Origin: Deferribacteres bacterium
GTDB taxonomy: Bacteria > Nitrospirota > Thermodesulfovibrionia > UBA6902
Assembly: GCA_013152795.1 (NCBI GenBank)
Contig: JAADFS010000192.1
Span: forward strand, 1-34,561
Direction of reading: 5' to 3'
DNA: 34,561 nt
The position numbers and the translations under genes are program-made. Shown here in pieces: positions 1 to 8,160 of this stretch. The notes below the pieces were generated by a model. The model searched no databases. It was not told the DNA's origin and saw only the letters and a list, made by a program, of their open reading frames with translations. How positions within the stretch are numbered: the stretch's first letter is position 1; every line of letters starts with the position of its first letter.

Positions 1-104
1 GGGAACGCCTTCTCAATAAGCAGGCTCCTGAGTCTCGCCCTCGCAGTATAAAGCCCTGCTGTCAGGCCAGCAGGGCCGCCGCCGATAATTACAACATCAT
101 ACAT
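1..104 (-). CDS. trxB: Thioredoxin reductase, N-terminal fragment (runs off the window)
   Basis: Reading the minus strand from the ATG at 104 gives [19 protein letters not shown] followed by a typical flavoprotein continuation ([13 protein letters not shown]). This is the FAD-binding GxGxxG beta-alpha-beta motif at the start of thioredoxin reductases. Only about 34 residues are present; the redox-active CxxC and the NADPH domain lie outside the window. It starts 17 bases after the trxA stop codon, so the two are probably cotranscribed and would form a thioredoxin/thioredoxin reductase pair. Other small FAD-dependent pyridine nucleotide oxidoreductases share this N-terminus, but the trxA neighbour makes TrxB the best reading. 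Confidence 0.85.
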   Translation of the reverse strand, partial: MYDVVIIGGGPAGLTAGLYTARARLRSLLIEKAF

Positions 105-121
105 CAGATTATCCGGAACTG

Positions 122-448
122 TTAAAGCAGGGAATCTATCTTGGATTTGAGCTGGGCCTTGGGTACGGCTCCGACTATCTGGTCAGCCACCTTGCCGTCT
201 TTAAAAAACATGAGCGTCGGTATACCCCTGATATTATACCGGCTTGCAAGATCAGGATTCTCATCCGTGTTAACCTTTGCAAACAGCACCCTGCCCTCGT
301 ATTCCTTTGCAAGTTCTTCAACAACAGGAGAGACTATCTTGCACGGCCCGCACCATGTTGCCCAGAAGTCAACCATTACAAGATTCTGCGCCTTAAGAAC
401 CGTCTCCTCAAAATTATCGCTCGTAACACTTGCCACTGTCTCTGACAT
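122..448 (-). CDS. trxA: Thioredoxin
   Basis: A 108-residue protein of normal thioredoxin length with the redox-active motif WCGPC at residues 32-36 and the conserved cis-proline segment [11 protein letters not shown] near residue 75. It reduces protein disulfides in the cytoplasm, using electrons from thioredoxin reductase (trxB follows directly). A strong ribosome binding site (AGAGGAGG) lies just upstream of the ATG at 448. It sits 76 bases after the NuoG-like gene on the same strand, so it may be the distal part of the CODH operon or have its own promoter. Its presence next to oxygen-labile Fe-S enzymes fits a redox-maintenance role, which is inferred from position only. Confidence 0.95.
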   Translation of the reverse strand: MSETVASVTSDNFEETVLKAQNLVMVDFWATWCGPCKIVSPVVEELAKEYEGRVLFAKVNTDENPDLASRYNIRGIPTLMFFKDGKVADQIVGAVPKAQLKSKIDSLL

Positions 449-524
449 TATAAGATCCTCCTCTGCAATAAAAGTTTATAAATTATATTTCTTAAATAAT
501 GTCTTTGTCAATTTCCCGTGTCTC

Positions 525-2540
525 CTAAACCCCTGCTGTCTCCGATTCCTTCAGCCACAGGAGCCTTGAATGGTCGAGGACGGATCTGTTAAGCGCTTCG
601 ATTATATCTGCCGGGCCGGTGTCAAGACCCTGCTTTTCCTCGAACGGCCTGAATACAGGTTCAGCCTCTTCAGGGCCGCCCTTTGTTTTCGGGGTGATAT
701 CTTTTAAAGGCTCCCCGATTGCCTTTGAAAGATTGATAATGATATCACGGTGCTGCTTGGAAACGCCCAGAGGGTCGACAACCTTCCTGACGTCCTTAAC
801 CTTGCCCAGGTAGTTGATTATTGTGCCCTTTGATTCAAGGTATGTTGCGGCCGGCAGCACTATATCGGCCTGTTTTGCAAAATCCGTAAGGTAAGATGTC
901 TGGGCTATGATAAACTTTGCGCCGGGTCTCTTGGAGACAGGGATTTCCCCTACTGCATAAAGCACATCCATGTCACCGGAGATCATCTCCTTGTAGGTCT
1001 TCCCGTCCGCGGGCAGGCCTGCTGCGGCAATGCCCCTTGCATTGGCCTCATACGGCACTGCAACGACCTTGACATCGATCAGCAGCGAGATATTCCTTGA
1101 GGCACTGAAAAGGGACGGGGCGCAGAATATTGCGGGTGACCCCGCACCGGCCAGTATGGCGGCGGCCTTTTCAATATCTTCCGTTACCGCAAGACCTGAG
1201 ACAGCGGCCTCCAGTTCCTTGCCGCCTGTCTTCCCCTTGTCGATCAGGCCCCTTGCTATGTGCGCAAGCGTTGTCGCCTCCTCAGCCTTGATGCTTACTG
1301 TTGCTGCACGGCCTATCCTGATTTCCGCCGAGTTTATGACAATAAGTTTGGCGCCTCTTGAGACCCTCTTTCTTATGCCTGCATCAAGGGCCGGCAGTAC
1401 CCTGCTCCACTGCGAGGGGTCAAGTCCTGCAAGGACGATTGCATCCGTGCCGTCAAGATCAACGGTATCGGAGAGGTTCAGGGAATCGGCATCTGCATAA
1501 AGACTCGCTGTTGTATCCACATTGCCCGTCCGGATTACGTCAGAGGCGAATCTCGAAAGTGCAAGGGCATCCTGGTTGAGTATGCCCGCTGTGCTTATGA
1601 TCCCCGCACCGGCACCTGCCTGCTTTAATCTCTCGGCTGCGGTTTCCAGTGCATCTTTCCATGTGGTCTCCTGCAGCTCGCCGTTGACCCTTTTCATCGG
1701 GACAGTGACCCTTGCGTCCGACGTCACCGCGTCGAATCCGAACCTGCCGGTTGCGCATATGTATCTTTCAGCCGACCCGTCAGCCGCACCAGTGTTTATC
1801 TTTATGATTTCACCGTCTCTTTCACTGGCGATTATATCGCAGCCGCAGCCGCAGGAAAGACAGGCGGATGCGGTCTTCGTATATTCCCACTCCCTGCCCT
1901 TTCTCCACCTGCCGGCTTCAAGGAGGGCATTGACAGGGCATACGTCGATACAGCTCCCGCAGAAAGTGCAGTCGGATTTCTGCAGCGGCCTGTCCATGGC
2001 AGTGACAACCTTTGCACCGACTCCCCTTCCCATGAATTCAAGGACGCTCGTGCCCTGTTCCTTGCACACCCGCACACATCTTCCGCATATGATGCAGTAG
2101 TCAGGGTCTCTCCTGATAAACGGATTTTCCTCATCAACAGGGTATCCGAATTTCTTCCTGCTGAAGCTTGATTCCTTTATTCCAAAGTCATACGCATACT
2201 GCTGCAGAGTGCATGCACCGGCCTTTGTGCAGGTCATGCAGTCAAGCGGATGCATGGAGAGGATAAGGTCTATCACGAATTTCCTTATCTCCTCTAACTT
2301 TTCGGTTCTGGTGTTGACGACCATCCCTTCCTTTACCTTTGTGGTGCAGCCTATCAGCGGGGCCTTCATACCCTCCACCTCAACAAGACACATCCTGCAT
2401 GCGCCTATTCCCCTCATCCCCTTCAGGTAACAGAGGTTCGGAATGTGGATTCCCGCTGTCTCGGCAGCATCAATGAGATTGGTTCCCGCCGGAACACGCA
2501 CTGCCTTGCCATCTATTTTCAGAGTAACTTTTTTTGACAT
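525..2540 (-). CDS. NuoG-like / HndD-like iron-sulfur and molybdopterin-fold oxidoreductase subunit
   Basis: A 671-residue electron-transfer subunit. The N-terminus is a [2Fe-2S] ferredoxin domain with Cys37, 48, 51 and 65 in exact C-x10-C-x2-C-x13-C spacing. Next is the His-Cys3 cluster motif (His97, Cys101, 104, 110), then two [4Fe-4S] sites (Cys149/152/155/159 and Cys191/194/197/201). A fifth site follows (cysteines 227-234 plus Cys262) at the start of a molybdopterin-oxidoreductase-like fold. That fold is short compared with catalytic formate dehydrogenases of about 890 residues, and the C-terminal dinucleotide-binding domain is absent. It therefore looks like a NuoG-type wire rather than an active formate dehydrogenase. 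An AGGAGG site precedes the ATG. It is the last subunit of the four-gene module downstream of cooS. Confidence 0.85.
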   Translation of the reverse strand: MSKKVTLKIDGKAVRVPAGTNLIDAAETAGIHIPNLCYLKGMRGIGACRMCLVEVEGMKAPLIGCTTKVKEGMVVNTRTEKLEEIRKFVIDLILSMHPLDCMTCTKAGACTLQQYAYDFGIKESSFSRKKFGYPVDEENPFIRRDPDYCIICGRCVRVCKEQGTSVLEFMGRGVGAKVVTAMDRPLQKSDCTFCGSCIDVCPVNALLEAGRWRKGREWEYTKTASACLSCGCGCDIIASERDGEIIKINTGAADGSAERYICATGRFGFDAVTSDARVTVPMKRVNGELQETTWKDALETAAERLKQAGAGAGIISTAGILNQDALALSRFASDVIRTGNVDTTASLYADADSLNLSDTVDLDGTDAIVLAGLDPSQWSRVLPALDAGIRKRVSRGAKLIVINSAEIRIGRAATVSIKAEEATTLAHIARGLIDKGKTGGKELEAAVSGLAVTEDIEKAAAILAGAGSPAIFCAPSLFSASRNISLLIDVKVVAVPYEANARGIAAAGLPADGKTYKEMISGDMDVLYAVGEIPVSKRPGAKFIIAQTSYLTDFAKQADIVLPAATYLESKGTIINYLGKVKDVRKVVDPLGVSKQHRDIIINLSKAIGEPLKDITPKTKGGPEEAEPVFRPFEEKQGLDTGPADIIEALNRSVLDHSRLLWLKESETAGV

Positions 2541-2630
2541 CTGCTCCTCCTGTCTATCATATCCGGAAACAGGGAGACCCCCGCCGCCGTTTCGAAATTT
2601 ATTTTAAGGGCGTATTGCGATACACCCCTG

Positions 2631-3224
2631 CTATGTTCCAACTGTTTCAGCCTCTTTGACTTTTGCATCAACAACTGCAATAGCCTTTTCCGGACACGCC
2701 GGGACGCATTCGCCGCACTTGACGCATTTGGTCTGCCTGATCTCAAACGGCTGGTACCCGCTGATAAACGCCCGTCTCTTTTCGCCATAGATAGCGCCGT
2801 ATTTGCAGGCCGTCAGGCATTCGCCGCACATGGTGCACTTCGCAGTGATAATCGTGTATTCAATGTAGGCCCCGCATGTCCGCTCCGGACAAATGCCTTC
2901 GACATGCCTGTCGAAGTCTCCTGTATCGAGCCACTGAAGCATAAACCGTGCAGTATCTTTTCCCTTTTTACACATGGAGCCGTCCAGCATATCAGAGGCG
3001 ATCCTTCGGAGTTTGGACAGATCCTCCTCCGCGGCCTTCCCCTCAATCATATTATTCAGAATCACCCTTGCCTCATAGCTCCCCATGGAGCAGGGAAAGC
3101 ACTTGCCGCACATCGGCCCGGCGAGGAATTCCGTCATATAGAAAAGTGCCCTTTCCAAAGGGCATTTCTTTTCATCCGCCGCCTTTTTGATGTCGTCTGT
3201 CTTTATGAGTCTCTTATCTGTCAT
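2631..3224 (-). CDS. NuoF C-terminal-like iron-sulfur protein with two extra [4Fe-4S] sites
   Basis: A 197-residue protein that looks like the C-terminal third of NuoF without the FMN/NADH-binding part. It has a CGKCFPC motif near residue 39, followed by a later single cysteine as in the NuoF [4Fe-4S] region, and two ferredoxin-type motifs (CTMCGECLTAC and CVKCGECVPACP). It probably relays electrons between the larger NuoF-like subunit encoded just upstream (10 bases away) and the NuoG-like subunit. I chose the ATG at 3224 because a GAGG site lies 7 bases before it; an in-frame TTG two codons earlier is an alternative. I know no standard gene symbol for this split arrangement. Confidence 0.8.
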   Translation of the reverse strand: MTDKRLIKTDDIKKAADEKKCPLERALFYMTEFLAGPMCGKCFPCSMGSYEARVILNNMIEGKAAEEDLSKLRRIASDMLDGSMCKKGKDTARFMLQWLDTGDFDRHVEGICPERTCGAYIEYTIITAKCTMCGECLTACKYGAIYGEKRRAFISGYQPFEIRQTKCVKCGECVPACPEKAIAVVDAKVKEAETVGT

Positions 3225-3233
3225 GGCCAAACC

Positions 3234-5573
3234 TCAGTATATCGCCTCTGCCATGTAGATAATCTCCGGCAGGACGTGGGCAACCAGGTCTCTGTAAGTG
3301 ACCATTCCTATGAGCCTGCCCTTTTCAACAATCGGCAGATGGCGTATCTTTTCTTTTGAGACAACCTGGATTGCGGCATTGATCTCTGTTGAAGGTTCAA
3401 ATGTTATGATCTTCGTGGTCATTAAATTCCCGATGGGCTCTGCCTTCAGGTCAACATTCTTGTGGACATAGCGGACTACGTCCCTTTCGGTAAAAATACC
3501 GGCTATTTTCCCTTCTTCGTCAACCACTATCACGTCGCTTATATTCTTCTCAGCCATAAGCCTTACGGCTGCATCCGCAGTCTGGTCCCGGGTAACGGTG
3601 GTCAACTCATCGGGTTTTTTCTTTAAGATATCTCTAAGGACCATTCTCGCCCTCCTGTCTATAAGTTCTATTGTTTCCGTAGGCACCTTGAATTCTTCCT
3701 CAAGTATTACATGCCTCTGTTTCTTTATCATAACGGCATTGATCGGACATGCATTATAACAGGCCATGCACTGTGTGCAGGCATTGCGGTCGATTATATA
3801 TCTCTTTCTCGTCTCGGTAACCGCATTGAACGCGCAGGCCTCTTTGCACAGTCCGCACCTGATGCACGCCGCCTGATCGATGACGAATGCCCCCATGCCG
3901 GTGCATGCCTTTGCACGGCAGTACTTTTCATAGACATGCTCTTCATACTCCTCCCTGAAATACTTGATCGTGCTCAGCACAGGGTTGGGCGCGCTCTGGC
4001 CGAGACCGCAGAGTGAGGCCTTCTGGATGTACTGACCGAGCTCCACGAGCCTGCGGATGTCGCCCTGTTCACCCCTGCCCGATGTGATCCTGTCGAGTAT
4101 CTGGAGCATCTGGTAGGTACCTATTCTGCACGGCGGGCATTTGCCGCAGGATTCGGACTGTGTAAATGAGAGGAAGAACTTGGCCACATCAACCATACAT
4201 GTATCTTCATCCATCACCACCATTCCGCCCGAGCCCATCATGGAGCCCACGGATGCAAGGGAATCAAAGTCTATCGGCAGGTCAAGGTGTTCGGCAGGTA
4301 TACAGCCGCCTGAAGGGCCGCCCGTCTGCACGGCCTTGAACTTCTTATCACCGAGCATACCGCCGCCGATGTCAAATATTATCTCCCTCAGGGTCATGCC
4401 CATGGGTACCTCGACCAAGCCGGTGTTCTTGACCTTGCCGGTAAGTGCAAACACCTTGGTACCGGGTGATGTCTTGGTTCCGATGGACGTGAAGTAGTCG
4501 GAGCCCTTTTCAACGATCACGGGGACGCACGCATAGGTTTCAATGTTGTTGAGATTGCTCGGATAGCCCCACGGGCCGCCCCCTGGTTGTGAAAGCCTCG
4601 GCGGCCTGGGCCTCGGGAAACCCCTCTCACCTTCGATGGAGGCAACAAGGGCCGTGGACTCACCGCATACGAACGCCCCTGCGCCTTCCCTTATATCCAC
4701 TGTAAAACTGAAGTCCGTGCCGAGGATGTTTTTCCCGAGCAGCCCCAGTTCTTCGGCCTGTTTTATTGCTATCCTGAGGTTCTGAACCGCCAGGGGGTAT
4801 TCATGCCTGACATATATAAATCCGTACTGCGCGCCTATTGCATATGCACACAGCGCCATTCCCTCAAGGAGGCTGTGGGGGTCGCCCTCCATAATAGACC
4901 TGTCCATGAATGCGCCCGGGTCGCCTTCGTCACCGTTTGCGATCACAAACTTGATATCCCCCGGCGCCGACTTGGTATGGGCCCATTTCTTGCCTGCAGG
5001 GAATCCTGCGCCGCCCCTTCCCCTGAGATTCGCCCTGTCGACTTCCTGAAGAACCAGATCAGGTGTCATTAAGGCCAGGGCCTTTTCCAGCGCGGCGTAT
5101 CCCCCGACCGCGAGGTAATGATTAATATTGCACGGGTCGATCACCCCGTTGTTTCTCAGGGCGATCCTTATCTGTTTCTTATAAAACGGGATATCCGTCA
5201 TAACGGGTATGGGCTCGCTGAGGATGCCGTCACGGTAAAGGCCCTGCCTGTAGGGCATGTTGCCCAGCATGGAATAGCTCATGATGGAAGATACATTTTC
5301 GGGCCTGGTCCTCTGGTAGAAGATGTTCATGGGTTCCACCTTGAGCACCGGACCTTTCTGGCATATCCCCTGGCAGCCTGTCCTGACTATCTCCACCTCA
5401 ACGCCGCTGTCCGCCGCCTCTTTTTTAAACGCATCTATCACCTTGTGGGCGCCCGTTGCAGTGCATGCAGTTCCACAGCATACCCTCGCCCTGAGGGCGT
5501 CGGGCTTGAATGTGGTATCTTTCAGGCGCTCTCTGAACTCGTAAAGCTCTTTTGGACTGTTAAGTTTCTTCAT
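3234..5573 (-). CDS. NuoF/HndC-like NAD(P)H-ferredoxin oxidoreductase subunit with C-terminal CBS pair
   Basis: A 779-residue diaphorase subunit. Domains in order: a thioredoxin-like [2Fe-2S] domain (cysteines at 32/33, 37, 67, 71); the NuoF FMN- and NADH-binding core with GRGGAGFP (185-192) and ANGDEGDPGAF (212-222); an SLBB-like segment; the NuoF [4Fe-4S] site (Cys476, 479, 482, 522); two ferredoxin [4Fe-4S] motifs (Cys570-580 and 599-609); and two CBS domains at about 645-705 and 715-770. Everything up to residue 620 matches HndC-type subunits of NAD(P)-linked hydrogenases and formate dehydrogenases. The CBS tail is unusual and suggests allosteric control by an adenine nucleotide. A GGTGA-type ribosome site precedes the ATG. 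No hydrogenase or formate dehydrogenase catalytic gene is adjacent; the neighbour is CODH. Confidence 0.9.
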   Translation of the reverse strand: MKKLNSPKELYEFRERLKDTTFKPDALRARVCCGTACTATGAHKVIDAFKKEAADSGVEVEIVRTGCQGICQKGPVLKVEPMNIFYQRTRPENVSSIMSYSMLGNMPYRQGLYRDGILSEPIPVMTDIPFYKKQIRIALRNNGVIDPCNINHYLAVGGYAALEKALALMTPDLVLQEVDRANLRGRGGAGFPAGKKWAHTKSAPGDIKFVIANGDEGDPGAFMDRSIMEGDPHSLLEGMALCAYAIGAQYGFIYVRHEYPLAVQNLRIAIKQAEELGLLGKNILGTDFSFTVDIREGAGAFVCGESTALVASIEGERGFPRPRPPRLSQPGGGPWGYPSNLNNIETYACVPVIVEKGSDYFTSIGTKTSPGTKVFALTGKVKNTGLVEVPMGMTLREIIFDIGGGMLGDKKFKAVQTGGPSGGCIPAEHLDLPIDFDSLASVGSMMGSGGMVVMDEDTCMVDVAKFFLSFTQSESCGKCPPCRIGTYQMLQILDRITSGRGEQGDIRRLVELGQYIQKASLCGLGQSAPNPVLSTIKYFREEYEEHVYEKYCRAKACTGMGAFVIDQAACIRCGLCKEACAFNAVTETRKRYIIDRNACTQCMACYNACPINAVMIKKQRHVILEEEFKVPTETIELIDRRARMVLRDILKKKPDELTTVTRDQTADAAVRLMAEKNISDVIVVDEEGKIAGIFTERDVVRYVHKNVDLKAEPIGNLMTTKIITFEPSTEINAAIQVVSKEKIRHLPIVEKGRLIGMVTYRDLVAHVLPEIIYMAEAIY

Positions 5574-5607
5574 ATCTTCACCTTAATTAATATTTAATGT
5601 AATTAAG

Positions 5608-6090
5608 CTATCCGTCGCCGCTTTTAATATCCTCGACTATCTCATCAAGCCTTTTCATGTCTATTTCACCGACGATGCTCTCATTGACCGTCGCCACCGG
5701 TGCAAGGCCGCAGCAGCCGATGCATCCCACGGTCTCAAGGGTCATCGCAAGATCAGGCGTTGTCTCTCCTTCATCTATCTTGAACTCATCCTTGATCCTG
5801 TCGAGAACTTTATCCGCCCCCCTTACATGGCAGGCGGTGCCCGTGCAGACGCGTACTATCTTCCTGCCCCGCGGCGTGAAATAGAACTGTTTGTAAAACG
5901 TCGCTGTGCTGTAAACATCTGACAGCGGTATATCCAGCTTTTTAGATAACCTTATCAGGTCTTCCTCCGGCAGATAATTGCGTTCCTTCTGTATCTGCTG
6001 GAAGGCATGTATGAGGATGCCCCTTTTCTTCTGTGTATCGGTCAGAATATCGCCGACATGTCCTATGACTTCATCAACCTTGAGATTCAC
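5608..6090 (-). CDS. NuoE/HndA-like [2Fe-2S] subunit
   Basis: About 160 residues, the usual length for NuoE-type subunits. The thioredoxin-like [2Fe-2S] ligands are visible as CTGTAC and, about 35 residues later, CIGCC (C-x4-C and C-x3-C). The N-terminal helical part (AFQQIQKERNYLPEE) is typical. It would form the small subunit of a NuoEF-type diaphorase with the gene at 3234-5573. I favour the GTG at 6088-6090 because GGGAGG lies just ahead of it; the ATG at 6111 is an in-frame alternative seven codons earlier without a good site. Either start overlaps the end of cooS, so translation is probably coupled to CODH. Confidence 0.9.
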   Translation of the reverse strand: MNLKVDEVIGHVGDILTDTQKKRGILIHAFQQIQKERNYLPEEDLIRLSKKLDIPLSDVYSTATFYKQFYFTPRGRKIVRVCTGTACHVRGADKVLDRIKDEFKIDEGETTPDLAMTLETVGCIGCCGLAPVATVNESIVGEIDMKRLDEIVEDIKSGDG

Positions 6091-8086
6091 TGATACCTCC
6101 CACTCCGGCATGGGCTGCGCCGGCTGCTGATCTTTCCAGTTCCCTCCTGGCAGCCATGTCCATAAGGACCCTTTCGGCGCCGAACTTTCCGGGTTCGTAT
6201 TTTCTCAATTTGAGCCTCTCCCTCGCCTTGTCTATGTAGTCAAGTGTCATCGCAAGAATCTTTTCAGGATCCGGCTCGAAATGAAGCGCTCCCATGTAGC
6301 GCTCAAACCATACTTCGGTCATGATCCTTTCAACTTCCTTGCTCGCTCCGACCGGTGACTCCCCGCCCATGATTACGGGAACACCGGATGCCGCGAAATA
6401 TGTACCGATTGCAATGGCCTTCTCGGACATCCACTCCGGAGCGATTCCAACGGCAGGCATTCCGCCGATCTCATCGGACAGGCCCCCTTCATGCGCCATG
6501 GCCGTTGCTATCGTGAGTATCCTCGAGTTGTCTACGCACGCGCCGAGGTGAAGGATGGGCGGGATTCCGATTGCCTCACAGACCTCCCTGAGGCCTGGGC
6601 CGGCATTTTCAAGCGCCATCTCGGGCGTTAAATATCCGGCGGTCCCGCATGCTGCAGAGCCGCAGCCGGTTGAGACGATGAGAACGTCATTTTTTATAAG
6701 CTCGGTTGCAAGGTATTTGTGAATGCTTGTGGCCTGCACCCTCGGGTTGTCGCATCCTACCAGCCCGACCACGCCCCGGATCCTTCCGGCCATGATGGCG
6801 TCATTCAAAGGCCTGAAGGATGCACGCCATTTTCCGCCCTGCATGTATTCGATATACTCATGGGAGAAACCTGCTATCAGCGGCGTCTTGCGGGTGATAT
6901 GGCTTCCCTCGCTTGTCCTGTTCGGGAAATTGTCTATGGCCATTCTTATAATCTTCTCCGCCGTCTCCCTTGCATGGTGCTCGTCGTATTCAACGTGGAC
7001 TGCCCCGGGTATCTTGGCCTTGGGGCTGGTGGTGATGATCTTTGTATGGAATTTCTCCGACAGCTTGGCGATGGCAGGCATGATGCACTGCACATCAACC
7101 GTCATGGCGTCGATCAGACCAGTCATAATACCCAGTTCCTGGTTTGTAAACCCGCCGGCAGTGGGTATCCCGTGCCTCATGAGGACCTCGTTTGCAGTGC
7201 AGCACATGCCGCCGAGATTGATGCCCTTCGCCCCCTTGGATTTTGCGTATTCAATCATCTCCGGCGAGGATGCCACATCAACGATTATCTCGGCAAGGGT
7301 GGGCTCGTGGCCGTGGACGATGAGGTTGACCTCGTCCTCCTTGAATATGCCGAAGCTGGATTCGGCCCTGAGGGGTTTGGGTGTTCCGAAGAGGATGTCC
7401 GTGATGTCCGTGGAGATCATGCAGCCGCCCCAGCCGTCCGCCAGTGCGGTCCTTAATCCCTGTGCCAGCAGGTGATCGGCCTCGTGGTCCACACCCACAC
7501 TTGTCCGGTGCATGGCCTCCACCACCTCCCTGTCTATGCCGCGCGGGGCAATCCCCCATTTCCTCCATCTCTCCTGCGTCTTCTCGGGAGCCCTTTTGTT
7601 GTAATTCAGTTCCCCTGTCTGGCGCCCGAAATCCTCAAGGAATTTAAGGGCGACATCTTTTGCAACATCATTGACAGGCCTGCCCTCGAATTCTATTCCG
7701 AGTATACCGGCAACCTTGTACAGTTTTTTGACGTCGGTTATCTTGAAGTCCTTTGCCGTACCCTCGGCGGCCGCCAGGAGGGTCATGGCCATGTCTCTTG
7801 CGTGATCAGAGTGGGCGGCGGTGCCTGCCGCTATCATCCTTACGAGGTTTCTTGCAGCCACCGTGGCAAGCGATGCGCCGCATACCCCTGCCGCCTTTTC
7901 CTCGGCGTTCCGGCCCACGAGCCTGCACGGGCCCATATGGCATACCCTGCAGCAGGCCCCGGTCTCGCCTATGGGGCACTGCTTCAGTTTCTCCGCACGC
8001 TCAAAGCATGTCTCAAGATGGTGGGACTCACCCCATTCTATTATCTCTTCTGCTGATGTGCTTGCGCTTTTTGTCACTTTATCCAT
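6074..8086 (-). CDS. acsA: Anaerobic Ni-Fe carbon monoxide dehydrogenase, catalytic subunit
   Basis: A 670-residue CooS/AcsA protein that interconverts CO and CO2 at a [Ni-4Fe-4S] C-cluster. B/D-cluster cysteines are present at 37, 45, 46, 49, 54 and 69. Probable C-cluster ligands are His260 (in VHGHEP), Cys295 or 296, Cys334, Cys445 (GCDNPR), Cys475 (STGCGS) and Cys517 (LGACVDN), so the enzyme looks intact. GGAGG precedes the ATG. It follows acsB by 74 bases, which identifies it as the CODH partner of acetyl-CoA synthase, although cooS would be an equally valid name. The 3' end overlaps the NuoE-like gene. No cooC/acsF nickel-insertion ATPase gene is in the window. Confidence 0.97.
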   Translation of the reverse strand: MDKVTKSASTSAEEIIEWGESHHLETCFERAEKLKQCPIGETGACCRVCHMGPCRLVGRNAEEKAAGVCGASLATVAARNLVRMIAAGTAAHSDHARDMAMTLLAAAEGTAKDFKITDVKKLYKVAGILGIEFEGRPVNDVAKDVALKFLEDFGRQTGELNYNKRAPEKTQERWRKWGIAPRGIDREVVEAMHRTSVGVDHEADHLLAQGLRTALADGWGGCMISTDITDILFGTPKPLRAESSFGIFKEDEVNLIVHGHEPTLAEIIVDVASSPEMIEYAKSKGAKGINLGGMCCTANEVLMRHGIPTAGGFTNQELGIMTGLIDAMTVDVQCIMPAIAKLSEKFHTKIITTSPKAKIPGAVHVEYDEHHARETAEKIIRMAIDNFPNRTSEGSHITRKTPLIAGFSHEYIEYMQGGKWRASFRPLNDAIMAGRIRGVVGLVGCDNPRVQATSIHKYLATELIKNDVLIVSTGCGSAACGTAGYLTPEMALENAGPGLREVCEAIGIPPILHLGACVDNSRILTIATAMAHEGGLSDEIGGMPAVGIAPEWMSEKAIAIGTYFAASGVPVIMGGESPVGASKEVERIMTEVWFERYMGALHFEPDPEKILAMTLDYIDKARERLKLRKYEPGKFGAERVLMDMAARRELERSAAGAAHAGVGGISESQG

Positions 8087-8160
8087 ATATCCTCCATAAT
8101 TCGTGAATCGTGTCCGGTCGGCGTGTCCGTAAAAATGCTCAACTCAGACGGACAACCTCT

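Noticed and set aside
525-2540. Catalytic formate dehydrogenase alpha subunit
   Set aside because: The molybdopterin-like part is too short, the C-terminal dinucleotide-binding domain is missing, and no Sec/Cys active-site context is visible; NuoG-like electron transfer fits better.
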